Assembly (NCBI GenBank): GCA_031426185.1
Contig: JANPKV010000391.1
Span: 1 to 12,360 of the forward strand
Length of the DNA: 12,360 nucleotides
Direction of reading: 5' to 3'
Source of the DNA: JAJNPS01 sp031426185
Lineage (GTDB): Bacteria; Pseudomonadota; Alphaproteobacteria; Rhodobacterales; Rhodobacteraceae
The notes beneath the pieces are model-generated. The model saw only the letters and a list, made by a program, of their open reading frames with translations. It was not told the origin of the DNA and made no database searches. The position numbers and the translations under genes are program-made. This document shows, piece after piece, positions 1 through 7,349 of the stretch. Within the stretch, counting starts at the first letter, position 1; each line of letters begins with the position of its first letter.

Positions 1-466
1 CGAGGTGCCAGGTGCATCCTATGGTGTCGAAGAGGAAAAGGGCATCGCCGAGGTGTTCACCCCGCTCAACATCACCTGGGAGGTGACCGACGCCACGCTG
101 GACCAGGCCGAGGTGATCACGCGGATGACCGACTACATCACGGCCAACCGCGAGCGCATCAGCGCGATGATCGGACTGGGTGACATGGTGACGGGTTCGG
201 TCAGCCGCGTCTGGGACCAGGCTGGGCTGAAGCCGGGCGACATCCCGGTGGTGGGCTGGGGCAACTCGCTCGACACCACGCAAGGCGTGATGGACGGCTA
301 TGTCTCGGCCGCGATGTGGCAGGACCCGCAGGCGACGTCCTACATGTGCCTTTCCACGCTTCTGATGGAGACAAGCTCCATCCCGGTCGGCTTCAATATC
401 ATCACGGGCGCCCTTTATGAAAAGGACACCGCACCCCTTTATCACGGGATCATGGGCGGCAACTGA
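1..466 (+). CDS. Sugar ABC transporter periplasmic substrate-binding protein, C-terminal part (cut by window start)
   Basis: The reading frame is open from the first bases and stops with TGA at 464-466, leaving about 154 C-terminal residues. The GTG at 5 is in frame but is not a credible start, because it lies inside a fold. The segment reads like the second lobe of a type-1 periplasmic binding protein (RbsB/FrcB class). It has a stretch 'AMIGLGDMVTGSV', then 'GDIPVVGWGNS' and a later 'VMDGYVSAAMWQDPQA', which match the strand-helix pattern in that family where a residue such as D or N contacts the sugar and the protein then proposes 'xxDP'. Position directly before a ribose/fructose-type permease and an ATPase agrees. 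The missing N-terminal part should carry a signal peptide. The sugar is not identifiable. The family call is firm; the specificity is unknown. Confidence 0.85.
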   Translation, partial: EVPGASYGVEEEKGIAEVFTPLNITWEVTDATLDQAEVITRMTDYITANRERISAMIGLGDMVTGSVSRVWDQAGLKPGDIPVVGWGNSLDTTQGVMDGYVSAAMWQDPQATSYMCLSTLLMETSSIPVGFNIITGALYEKDTAPLYHGIMGGN

Positions 467-475
467 CGCCAGCCT

Positions 476-500
476 GCCTGCGGCGGTTCCCGCCGCAGGC
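476..500 (+). promoter_or_regulatory. Perfect 11-bp stem-loop between binding-protein and permease genes
   Basis: Arms 476-486 and 490-500 pair perfectly over 11 bp, nearly all G-C, around a TTC loop (487-489). It begins 9 nt after the stop of the binding-protein gene and ends 29 nt before the permease start. No run of T follows (next bases are CACCTTTGCC), so it is not a classic intrinsic terminator. Such intercistronic hairpins are known to protect the upstream mRNA from 3' decay, or partly terminate, so that binding protein is made in excess over the membrane parts. That role is inferred here. Confidence 0.7.
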
Positions 501-529
501 CACCTTTGCCCATTTGTCAGGAACCCCGA

Positions 530-1543
530 ATGTCCCAGACCGACGCGGGCCCCGTGCCCAAGACCTCCGGCCCTCTGCGGCTGTTCATCGCCATGCCCGA
601 GTTTGCCCCGCTGGTACTTCTGGTATTGATGCTGGTCGTGTTCACCGCGATCAACCCGACCTTCCTTTCGCTGACCAACATCTCCAACGCGCTGACCTTC
701 ACGGTTGAGCTTGGGCTGATCGCGCTGGCGATGACACTCTTGATGACGGCGGGTGAGTTCGACCTGTCCGTCGGTTCGCTGTTCGGGTTCACGCCCGTGG
801 TGATGTGGGCCTTTTTCAACGCGGACCTCATGCCGCTATTCCCGGCATTCCTGGTTGCCATGGCAATCGCGCTGGCAATCGGATTTGTCAGCGGGCTGTT
901 CGTGACGCGGCTCGGCATCCCGTCCTTCCTGGTCACCCTTGGCATGCTGCTTGTTGTTCGCGGTTCGGCGCTTTGGCTGACCAGTGGCTTTCCGCAACGC
1001 ACCTGGGATGCAGGCGACCAGTGGCTGGCGAGTGTGCTGGTCGGTGACTTCTACATCGGTGGGCTACGGGTCTATATGAGCCTGATCTGGTTCATTGTTC
1101 TGGCCGTGATTTTCCATGTCCTGCTGACACGCACGCGGTTCGGAAACTGGATCCAGGCGACCGGCGGCAATCCGGGCGCGGCACGCAACCGCGGGGTTCC
1201 GGTCAAGCGGGTCAAGCTGATCCTGTTCATGCTGTCGGCCGCCATGGCCGGCCTTGCCGGCGTCATCTCGTCAATTCGTGTGTCGGCGGCAAATCCCAAT
1301 TCGGGCCAGGGTTATGAGCTGGAGGTGATTGCCATGGTCGTCATCGGCGGCACCGTCCTGTCGGGCGGGCGCGGCACCATCATCGGAACAGTCCTTGGTG
1401 TGCTGATCCTGCGTCTGATGCGCAATGGCATCGTGCTGATCGGTGTGCCCGGGCTTGCCTACAACATCTTCATCGGGGCGATCATCCTGGGGATGATGGC
1501 GCTGCACGCCGGCCTTGAGCGTCGCCACAACGAGGGAACCTGA
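530..1543 (+). CDS. Sugar ABC transporter permease, ribose/fructose (RbsC/FrcC) type
   Basis: Inner-membrane permease of a carbohydrate importer, 337 residues. The ATG at 530 is chosen over the upstream in-frame TTG at 506 because AGGAA at 519-523 sits 6 nt before it. A hydrophilic N-terminal stretch of about 20 residues is followed by repeated hydrophobic segments through the length. Family marks are 'INPTFLSLTNI' near residues 41-51, 'GEFDLSVGS' near 79-87, the loop 'GGNPGAARNRGVPV' near 209-222 (the place where this family contacts the ATPase), and glycine-rich 'GGTVLSGGRGTIIGT' further on. These are typical of the BPD_transp_2 family. It lies between a binding protein and a single-domain ATPase, the order of frcBCA of rhizobia. 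Substrate cannot be assigned; fructose, ribose or another pentose/hexose are all possible. Confidence 0.93.
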   Translation: MSQTDAGPVPKTSGPLRLFIAMPEFAPLVLLVLMLVVFTAINPTFLSLTNISNALTFTVELGLIALAMTLLMTAGEFDLSVGSLFGFTPVVMWAFFNADLMPLFPAFLVAMAIALAIGFVSGLFVTRLGIPSFLVTLGMLLVVRGSALWLTSGFPQRTWDAGDQWLASVLVGDFYIGGLRVYMSLIWFIVLAVIFHVLLTRTRFGNWIQATGGNPGAARNRGVPVKRVKLILFMLSAAMAGLAGVISSIRVSAANPNSGQGYELEVIAMVVIGGTVLSGGRGTIIGTVLGVLILRLMRNGIVLIGVPGLAYNIFIGAIILGMMALHAGLERRHNEGT

Positions 1544-1545
1544 CC

Positions 1546-2301
1546 ATGGACGAACCACTGGTCGAGATGCGCAACATCGAAAAGTTCTACGGACGCATCC
1601 ATGCCCTGCGCAATGTCAACCTGACCATCAACCGCGGCGAGATCGTCGGGCTTCTTGGTGACAACGGGGCGGGAAAATCGACCCTGATCAAAGTGTTGTC
1701 GGGTGCCGTCCCCTATACCTCGGGTCAGATTCGCATCAAGGGGCGCGAGGTCCGGCTAAGGTCCACCAACGACGCCATCTCGCAAGGGATCGAGACGATC
1801 TATCAGGACTCCGCCCTTGTCCCCCAGCTTTCCATCGCGCGGAACCTGTTTCTTGGACGCGAACTGCGGACGGGACCGGGGTTCCTCGATTTCATGGATC
1901 AGGCTGCAATGAACTCGGTTGCGGCGGCCCTGCTGAAACGCGTCGGGATCACCAAGAACATCCCCCCGACCACGCCCATCGGCTCGCTTTCCGGGGGGGA
2001 GCGTCAGGCTGTGGCGATCGCCCGCGCGATGCACTTTGAAAGCGACCTGATCATTCTGGACGAGCCGACCAACAACCTTGGCGTCGCCGAAACGCAAGGT
2101 GTGCTGCGCTTTGTGCGCGAGGCCCGGGACTCGGGTCATTCGTGCATCTTCATCGCGCACAATATCCATCATGTCTTTCAGGTCGTGGACCGGATGGTGG
2201 TGATGCGGCGCGGGACGGTGGTGGCCGACGATCTGTCGCCCAAGACCTGCACCATTCAGGACGTCGAGAACGTGATCACCGGCGAGCATATAGAGGCATG
2301 A
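1546..2301 (+). CDS. Sugar ABC transporter ATP-binding protein, single-domain (FrcA-like)
   Basis: Cytoplasmic ATPase that drives the permease encoded just before it, 251 residues. All catalytic motifs are visible: Walker A GDNGAGKST at residues 38-46, Q-loop Gln87, signature LSGGERQ at 148-154, Walker B LIILDE at 168-173 and switch His205. RbsA/XylG/MglA proteins carry two ATPase domains in about 500 residues; this one has a single complete domain, like FrcA of Sinorhizobium meliloti, so two copies would pair in the transporter. The segment after Walker B reads PTNNLGVAE. The start at 1546 is supported by GAGGGAA at 1532-1538 and lies 2 nt after the permease stop. Its stop overlaps the next start as ATGA, implying translational coupling. 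Confidence 0.95.
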   Translation: MDEPLVEMRNIEKFYGRIHALRNVNLTINRGEIVGLLGDNGAGKSTLIKVLSGAVPYTSGQIRIKGREVRLRSTNDAISQGIETIYQDSALVPQLSIARNLFLGRELRTGPGFLDFMDQAAMNSVAAALLKRVGITKNIPPTTPIGSLSGGERQAVAIARAMHFESDLIILDEPTNNLGVAETQGVLRFVREARDSGHSCIFIAHNIHHVFQVVDRMVVMRRGTVVADDLSPKTCTIQDVENVITGEHIEA

Positions 2302-3365
2302 CCCATATCGCGGCAAAAGGCATACGGGCCGCGTTCTGGGCCCCGACAGGGCAACTGGATGGCTTCGTCGTCTCGGATGGCGGGCGCGAGATTGCCCCCC
2401 TTCACCGCGCGCCCTGGGTCGACACCGACGAGGTACTGCCGCCGGGGTCGCCCCCCCATATGGCCCGGCTTGGCGGCGATTTCTTCTGCGCCCCGTTCGC
2501 CGGACGCGAAGACGGCTCCGCCCTGCACGGATGGCCCGCCAATGCGCCATGGACGGTCACCGGAACCACAAGCGACTCGCTTGAGGCGCGCCTCAGCCGC
2601 ACGGTGCAGGGCGCGACATTGACCAAGACCCTGCACCTGCAGGACGATCACCCGTTTGTCTATCAGACCCACCGCTTCAGCGGCGGCAGCGGTTCCATTT
2701 CCGTGGCCAACCACGCCAATGTCTCGGTGCAGGACGGCGCGCTGATCCGCACCTCGCCGAAACGACACTGGGAGACGCCGGTCGACCCGCAGGAAAGCGA
2801 CCCCGCCCGCGGGCGCTCGCTGCTGGTCTATCCTGCACAGACCAGCAACCCGGCGACGTTCCCTGCACAAACAGGATCGGTCGATCTGACCACATACCCG
2901 TGGGGCCAGGGCTATGAGGACTTTGTCGTCGCGATCGAGGCCGAGGGCAGCGCACTTGGCTGGACCGCAGTCACGCGGCCGGTGCAGGGCGACCTGTTCG
3001 TGTCGTTGCGCAATGCGCTGACGCTTCCCATGACCATGTTGTGGCATTCGAATGGCGGGCGTGACTATGCCCCTTGGTCCTCTCGCCACGTCGGCTGCCT
3101 CGGCGTGGAAGAAGGGGCGGCGGCGCATATGCTGGGCGTGTCGACCGAGGCAGATCTTTTCGCACCGGGGCTCCTGGCGCTCGCCCCGGACAAGGACGTG
3201 ACCGTCCGCCATGTCATCGGTGCCATCGCCTGGCCCACGGGTGACGGCGTCGCCTCGGTGCAGCTACACGGAACCAGCCTCGTCATCACGGCAGAAGGCG
3301 GCGCAAGCCGCACGATCCCGTTCGACGCCGCGTTCCTGGGCATTCCACCGGGGGTTTCCACATGA
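2298..3365 (+). CDS. Aldose-1-epimerase-like (galactose-mutarotase fold) protein
   Basis: A 355-residue protein with no signal peptide, so probably cytoplasmic. The frame is open further upstream, but ATG 2298 is chosen because it overlaps the ATPase stop by ATGA. It shows a mutarotase-like layout: GGDFFCAPFAG at 59-69, then HGWP with His77, then NHANVS with His139 about 60 residues later, and VEEG with Glu271/Glu272 near the end of the barrel-like part. In GalM-type epimerases two histidines and a late glutamate do the ring-opening chemistry, and the spacing here is compatible. Similarity beyond these patches is weak from reading alone, so the catalytic role is inferred. Between a sugar importer and a 2-hydroxyacid dehydrogenase, it could interconvert anomers of the imported sugar, or be a carbohydrate-binding relative without activity. 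Confidence 0.6.
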   Translation: MTHIAAKGIRAAFWAPTGQLDGFVVSDGGREIAPLHRAPWVDTDEVLPPGSPPHMARLGGDFFCAPFAGREDGSALHGWPANAPWTVTGTTSDSLEARLSRTVQGATLTKTLHLQDDHPFVYQTHRFSGGSGSISVANHANVSVQDGALIRTSPKRHWETPVDPQESDPARGRSLLVYPAQTSNPATFPAQTGSVDLTTYPWGQGYEDFVVAIEAEGSALGWTAVTRPVQGDLFVSLRNALTLPMTMLWHSNGGRDYAPWSSRHVGCLGVEEGAAAHMLGVSTEADLFAPGLLALAPDKDVTVRHVIGAIAWPTGDGVASVQLHGTSLVITAEGGASRTIPFDAAFLGIPPGVST

Positions 3366-4387
3366 CTGATCGGCCGGTTGTCATCAGCGCCCCGGCGCCG
3401 CGCAGTCTTGATCTGATTTTCCGCCCGGTCGCGCTGACCACGCTTCGCACCTGTTATGACATCCACGAATGCGACGCCGATGCCCTGGACGCGCTTTCAC
3501 CGCAGGTGCTGTCGCAGGCGCGATACATCATCGGCCAGCCGCCGGTATCGGACGGTCTTCTGGACCAGCTGCCTGCGTTGCGCTGCGTGCTGAACGTCGA
3601 GGGCAATCTCTATGACAACATGCCCTACGCCCGGATGTTCGAACGTGGCATTCACGTGGTCACCACGGCGTCTGTCTTTGCCAAGCCTGTCGCCGAGATC
3701 GGCCTGGGCTTCGCGCTGGACTTGCTGCGCGGGATATCGCGCGCCGACGCCGACTTTGCGGCAGGTCGCGAACTTTGGGGGATGGACGGCAATCGCCGCG
3801 CGCGGCTTTTGACCGGCGCCGAAGTGGGCCTGATCGGCTATGGCGAACTGGGTCGCGCCTTGCACCACCTGCTGGTCCCCTTCCACACCCGGTTGCGGGT
3901 ATTCGACCCGTGGCTGCCCGAATCCACGATTGCCGAATCCGGGGCGGTCCCCGCCACGCTGGACGATGTTCTGCACGACAGCGACGTGGTCTTTGTCGTC
4001 GCAGGGGTGACCAGCGAGAACCGGGGCTTTCTCGACGCGGCGGCCTTTGCAAGGCTCCGCGACGGTGCGGCATTCATCCTGCTGAGCCGGGCCGACGTGG
4101 TGGACTTTGCAGCACTGACCGGGGCGGTCGCCTCGGGACGGATCACCGCTGCGACCGATGTCTGGCCAGAAGAGCCGATGCCTTCCGGCCACCCCGCGCG
4201 CACCCTGCCGGGGCTTTTGAAATCAGCACACCGGGCCGGCGCGCTGACCGAGGCGTTCTTGCGGATGGGTGATCTGGTGCTGGACGACCTCGCGCTGATG
4301 GATCGCGGCCTGCCCCCCCAGCGCTGCAAAAGGGCGGAGCGCGAGACAGTGGCGCGCATGCGGTCCCGACCGGTCTCGGTGAATTGA
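3362..4387 (+). CDS. D-isomer-specific 2-hydroxyacid dehydrogenase family protein
   Basis: NAD-dependent oxidoreductase of 341 residues. The nucleotide-binding motif is G159-Y-G161-E-L-G164, followed by VFDPW with Asp182 at the end of the second strand, which usually favours NAD over NADP. The catalytic trio of the family is present: Arg243 (in LLSRADVVD, where most members have a small residue-A-R-G), Glu270 (in TDVWPEEP) and His290 (in LKSAHRAGA). The N-terminal part fits the substrate-binding domain. The C-terminal 25 residues are rich in Arg and look like an extension. The start overlaps the previous stop by ATGA, and GGGGG at 3350-3354 serves as ribosome-binding site. It would oxidise or reduce a hydroxyacid/ketoacid linked to the imported sugar; the substrate is unknown. 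Last gene of this operon by position. Confidence 0.88.
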   Translation: MTDRPVVISAPAPRSLDLIFRPVALTTLRTCYDIHECDADALDALSPQVLSQARYIIGQPPVSDGLLDQLPALRCVLNVEGNLYDNMPYARMFERGIHVVTTASVFAKPVAEIGLGFALDLLRGISRADADFAAGRELWGMDGNRRARLLTGAEVGLIGYGELGRALHHLLVPFHTRLRVFDPWLPESTIAESGAVPATLDDVLHDSDVVFVVAGVTSENRGFLDAAAFARLRDGAAFILLSRADVVDFAALTGAVASGRITAATDVWPEEPMPSGHPARTLPGLLKSAHRAGALTEAFLRMGDLVLDDLALMDRGLPPQRCKRAERETVARMRSRPVSVN

Positions 4388-4665
4388 CTCGCGGGCATTG
4401 GCACCACGACGCGGCAGAACCGGCTCGCTTCGATAACGGTGCCGCTGGCCACGGAAACCCGGAAGATTGCTGCTGAATGAACGCACATGGTCGATACGGG
4501 CGTGGTTATCCTGTTCTGCGTCGCAAACCGCTGCAATGCTTGAGCTTTCGGTCACCATGATGATCTCGCGCCCTGCAACCTTCTGCCGGAGGATTCGCGT
4601 CGCGTTCTCCGGGGGCTCTTGGTTTTCCGGGCTCAGGTCCTTAGGTGTTCTTCATCGGAGGCCTG
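4388..4665. other. Spacer before the luciferase-like gene, no supported gene
   Basis: This 278-nt stretch separates the end of the sugar operon from the next gene. It has no clear intrinsic terminator: only short inverted pairs such as GGCACC and GGTGCC in the first 60 nt, without a T run. A minus-strand frame can be read through much of it, but it runs into the antisense of the dehydrogenase gene and resembles nothing I know. It may hold a promoter for the next gene, though I cannot point to convincing -35/-10 boxes. It could be a decayed gene remnant. Confidence 0.4.
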
Positions 4666-5673
4666 ATGCAGCATTTTTCTCTTCTCGACCTGTCGCCCAT
4701 TCCCGAAGGTCAGACCGCAGCGGACGCGCTTGCTGCGACCATAGCGCTTGCACAGGCGGCAGAGCGGTTCGGGTATCACCGCTACTGGCTGGCCGAGCAT
4801 CACAACATGCCGGGCATCGCAAGTGCCGCGACCGCTGTGGTCATCGGTCAGGTGGCGGCCGCAACACAGTCGATGCGTGTCGGGGCGGGGGGCATCATGC
4901 TGCCGAACCATGCGCCCCTGATCATCGCCGAACAGTTCGGGACGCTGGCGACGCTGTTTCCGGGCCGAATTGATGTTGGGCTGGGTCGCGCCCCGGGAAC
5001 CGATATGATGACGGCACGTGCCCTTCGACGGCACCTGCCTTCCGAAGATGGCTTTCCCCAAGATGTGCAGGAACTGATCGGCTACTTTGGAGATCCGTCC
5101 GGCGCGCAACGCGTTCGCGCGATCCCCGGGGAGGGCACGCACGTTCCGGTCTGGATTCTTGGCTCAAGCCTGTACGGGGCGGAATTGGCGGCATTTCTGG
5201 GTCTGCCCTTTGCCTTCGCCTCCCATTTCGCACCTGCCATGCTGGGCGATGCGATCGCGATCTATCGAAGCTCGTTCAGAGCCTCCGAAAGCCTGCAACA
5301 GCCTTACGTCATGCTGGCGGCCGGGGTCTGTGCAGCGGATACGGACGCTGAAGCGGAATATCTGAGATCGTCGCAGATCTTGGCCTTTGGCCGGCTGCTG
5401 GCTGGCAGCCCTGGCAAGCTTCCGCTGCCGGTCGAAGACGTGGCGCGTGAACTGCCGCCATCGGTTTTGGCGCAGGTGCGGCACGCGCTGTCCTGTTCCG
5501 CGACGGGATCTGCGGCGGCCGTCGATGCCCAGCTGCGGGCGATCGTGAGGACGTATCGGCCAGACGAACTGATCGTTACCGGGATGATCCACAATCAAGC
5601 TGCGCGGGTCAGATCTTTCCAGATCGCAGCGGACGTTCTGAAGGGCATGCGCCAGCAAGCGCGTGTGGCTTGA
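4666..5673 (+). CDS. yhbW: Luciferase-like flavin-dependent monooxygenase, YhbW type
   Basis: A 335-residue member of the bacterial luciferase-like (LLM, MsnO8) family, the same length as I recall for E. coli YhbW. The ATG at 4666 is chosen over the in-frame GTG at 4645 because GGAGG at 4657-4661 lies 4 nt before it. Visible family blocks are AEHHNMPGIASAA at 43-55, RVGAGGIMLPNHAPLIIAEQ at 71-90, GRIDVGLGRAPGTD at 100-113 and PVWILGSS with ASHFAP at 161-190. These form the flavin (FMN)-binding TIM barrel. The reaction of YhbW itself is not established. The gene stands alone between two spacers and converges with the alcohol dehydrogenase downstream; no operon partner or flavin reductase is seen here. 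Confidence 0.92.
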   Translation: MQHFSLLDLSPIPEGQTAADALAATIALAQAAERFGYHRYWLAEHHNMPGIASAATAVVIGQVAAATQSMRVGAGGIMLPNHAPLIIAEQFGTLATLFPGRIDVGLGRAPGTDMMTARALRRHLPSEDGFPQDVQELIGYFGDPSGAQRVRAIPGEGTHVPVWILGSSLYGAELAAFLGLPFAFASHFAPAMLGDAIAIYRSSFRASESLQQPYVMLAAGVCAADTDAEAEYLRSSQILAFGRLLAGSPGKLPLPVEDVARELPPSVLAQVRHALSCSATGSAAAVDAQLRAIVRTYRPDELIVTGMIHNQAARVRSFQIAADVLKGMRQQARVA

Positions 5674-5768
5674 AACAAGTCGCGCATCCTTGTCGCGCCT
5701 GACTCCAGCGGATGCCCGAGACCGCCGGGCGACATGCTAGGCCCTTGGTTGCATAACGGTCTGTCCAA

Positions 5769-5783
5769 GTGCCGCGTCGGCAC
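5769..5783 (-). terminator. Short perfect hairpin just after the alcohol dehydrogenase stop
   Basis: GTGCCG (5769-5774) and CGGCAC (5778-5783) pair over 6 bp around a 3-nt loop. It begins 2 nt beyond the minus-strand stop codon and lies in the 112-nt gap between two convergent genes, where termination on both strands is expected. No T run follows in either direction, so it is at best a weak terminator or an mRNA 3'-end stabiliser. Confidence 0.35.
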
Positions 5784-5785
5784 AT

Positions 5786-6823
5786 TCAGGTCATAAAATC
5801 AGTGATCACGGCCACACCGGGTGGCATGGGACCGCCAAAGGCGCGCAGTTCGGCGCTGGCCTGCGAAAGCGCCACCTGGCGGGCGACGATCGGCGCAACG
5901 TCGATCCGCCCCGTTTCGATCATCGACATCAGCGACGGATAGCGCCAGCTGGGCATGCCGCGCGTGCCGAACAACGCCAACTGCTTCATGTAGACCGCAT
6001 TCATGTTGATATCCATCCGCGCGGTATGGCCCACCGGCAGCCCGACTTGCACGTGCCGTCCCAACGGCCGCAGGCATTCGATCGAGCCGTTGGTGGTGGC
6101 CTCGATTCCCAAAGCCTCGACACTGACGTTTGCGCCGCCCTGGGTAAGCTCCACAATCTGCGTTGCAGCATCGCCGCTGCGGGCGTCAATCGCGGCCTCT
6201 GCGCCCAAGGACAGCGCGTGTTGCAGCCGTTCCGGCACCACATCGACCACGATCACCCGAGCACCCAAGGCCCGCCCGATCAGCAACACCGCCAAGCCGA
6301 TGCCGCCGGTCCCATGCACCGCCAGCCACTCGCCTGCCTGCAATGCCGCGCGTCCGGTCAGCGCATGCCATGCCGTTGTCACCCGACACCCCAGTCCCGC
6401 AGCCAGGGCAGGCGTCAGGCTATCGGGCAGGCGCGCAAGGTTATGGGCGTGCGGAGCGCTGACATATTCTGCATAGGCACCCGGCTCACCAAAGCCGGGC
6501 ACCCGTTGGTTCTTGCAAACGGTCGTCTGGCCGGATTGGCAGTCGGGACAGGCGCCACAGGCCAGAATGAAGGGCGCAATCACCCGGTCGCCCGGCCGCC
6601 ATTTTGCCAGCGGACCCGCCGCCACCACCTCGCCGCAGTATTCATGGCCGGGAATTGCCCCCGGCTTGACCCGGGGATGCTCGCCGACCCAACCGTGCCA
6701 GTCAGATCGGCAGATCCCGCAGGCGAGCACGCGGAGGACGACCCCATCTGCTTCGCAAACCGGATCGGTCACGTTTTCAAGGCTCAGATCGGTGCTATAT
6801 TGGCGGATGACTGCGGCGCGCAT
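5786..6823 (-). CDS. Zinc-dependent medium-chain alcohol dehydrogenase
   Basis: A 345-residue zinc alcohol dehydrogenase of the MDR superfamily. The frame is open up to 6931, but ATG at 6821-6823 is chosen because CGGAG lies 6 nt before it and the protein then starts with the usual first strand (MRAAVIRQY). Catalytic zinc ligands are Cys38 (ACGICRSD) and His60 with Glu61 (PGHEYCGEV). The structural zinc loop has Cys89, Cys92, Cys95 and Cys103. The NAD(P)-binding motif GTGGIG is at 171-176, with Asp194 at the end of the second strand favouring NAD. It oxidises an alcohol or reduces an aldehyde/ketone; the exact substrate is not deducible. It is transcribed alone on the minus strand, back to back with the TIM-barrel gene across a 526-nt spacer. 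Confidence 0.93.
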   Translation of the reverse strand: MRAAVIRQYSTDLSLENVTDPVCEADGVVLRVLACGICRSDWHGWVGEHPRVKPGAIPGHEYCGEVVAAGPLAKWRPGDRVIAPFILACGACPDCQSGQTTVCKNQRVPGFGEPGAYAEYVSAPHAHNLARLPDSLTPALAAGLGCRVTTAWHALTGRAALQAGEWLAVHGTGGIGLAVLLIGRALGARVIVVDVVPERLQHALSLGAEAAIDARSGDAATQIVELTQGGANVSVEALGIEATTNGSIECLRPLGRHVQVGLPVGHTARMDINMNAVYMKQLALFGTRGMPSWRYPSLMSMIETGRIDVAPIVARQVALSQASAELRAFGGPMPPGVAVITDFMT

Positions 6824-7001
6824 GCGTAACTCCGGTTTGCGACCATCAAGACCGCGCCGCGCTGCCGAGGTCAAGTCCCGCGCGGCGACGCGTCTGGCAT
6901 CCGACTTGGAGCACGGGACATCGCCTAGCAACAGCTCGGATCAGCGTACCAAGGCGCCGTCAAAGGCCCGCATGATTCATGCCGCACCTCCCGGATCGCG
7001 G

Positions 7002-7072
7002 CATTCCGTCGACCAACCTGATCGCCGGTATTGTGCCGATTCTGCGCTGTTGTCGGCACCGCCGACGGAATG
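7002..7072. repeat. Nested inverted repeat (10-bp outer arms, 7-bp inner arms)
   Basis: CATTCCGTCG (7002-7011) is the exact reverse complement of CGACGGAATG (7063-7072). Inside, GTGCCGA (7033-7039) pairs perfectly with TCGGCAC (7053-7059) around a 13-nt loop. The inner right arm is only 3 nt from the outer right arm, whereas the left arms are 21 nt apart, so a folded RNA would have a lopsided internal bulge. No T run follows. It may be an RNA structure, the end of an upstream transcript, or a small decayed repeat; no target-site duplication is visible at the ends. Confidence 0.6.
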
Positions 7073-7253
7073 TGCAGCCTGACCACTCGCGGATCCCAAC
7101 GAGTGAGCCAGATTGCCCAGCTGTCCATACAACCTCAGCCGGCTCAGTGATTGGTGTCTGTGCCTCGATTACCTAGACATGTTCAGCAATACCTACCTCT
7201 TCCCGCCCAAGATCGGTCAGACGGCGCGCGACGGGGATAAAGCGAATTCGGCG

Positions 7254-7284
7254 CGTTACCGATTTGTCATCGATCGTTAACCGA
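7254..7284 (+). promoter_or_regulatory. Candidate operator: direct repeat around a TTGTCAT half-site
   Basis: CGTTACCGA (7254-7262) is repeated almost exactly as CGTTAACCGA (7275-7284), start to start 21 bp, or two helical turns. Between them lies TTGTCATCGA (7264-7273), the same 10-mer found in the candidate Pho box before ugpB (9085-9094). It ends 65 nt before the TIM-barrel start. TTGTCA (7264-7269) may double as a -35 box, although the expected -10 position (around 7287) is poor. The binding protein is not known. Confidence 0.4.
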
Positions 7285-7349
7285 AATCGAACCGTTCTGT
7301 TTCGCGGCTGGGGCAGCATCCCTACGTCAACAACCTAGGATGCACCCCG

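Larger units (their letters stand above)
6824..7349. other. Long divergent spacer between the alcohol dehydrogenase and TIM-barrel genes
   Basis: No gene is supported in these 526 nt. Short frames on both strands lack ribosome-binding sites and family features. The stretch must contain the promoters of both flanking divergent genes. It holds a nested palindrome at 7002-7072 and a repeated motif with a TTGTCAT half-site at 7254-7284. A GGTCAA at 6869-6874 (TTGACC on the minus strand) could be a -35 box for the dehydrogenase, but no good -10 box lies at the right distance. The part nearest 7350 is richer in A+T than its surroundings, as expected for a promoter. Confidence 0.5.

Noticed and set aside
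2256..3212. Minus-strand open frame of 318 codons opposite the epimerase-like gene
   Set aside because: Antisense to a gene with clear coupling and family features; rich in Arg, Gly and His, as expected for a shadow frame in GC-rich DNA, with no ribosome-binding site.
3838..4536. Minus-strand open frame of 232 codons spanning the dehydrogenase end and the spacer
   Set aside because: Mostly antisense to the dehydrogenase gene, no start signal, and the part in the spacer shows no family similarity that I can recognise.
4467..4973. Plus-strand open frame of 168 codons entering the YhbW-like gene in another frame
   Set aside because: No ribosome-binding site, composition of a shadow frame, and the overlap with a strong gene is over 300 nt.
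5674..5768. Direct repeat GTCGCGC before and after ATCCTT after the YhbW-like gene
   Set aside because: Short, GC-rich and without any partner structure; expected by chance here.
6824..6931. N-terminal extension of the alcohol dehydrogenase by 36 residues
   Set aside because: The extension is basic and unlike the family; the ATG at 6823 has a well-placed ribosome-binding site and gives the usual length.
7002..7072. Nested palindrome as a transposon or MITE
   Set aside because: No flanking target-site duplication, only 71 nt long, and no transposase nearby.
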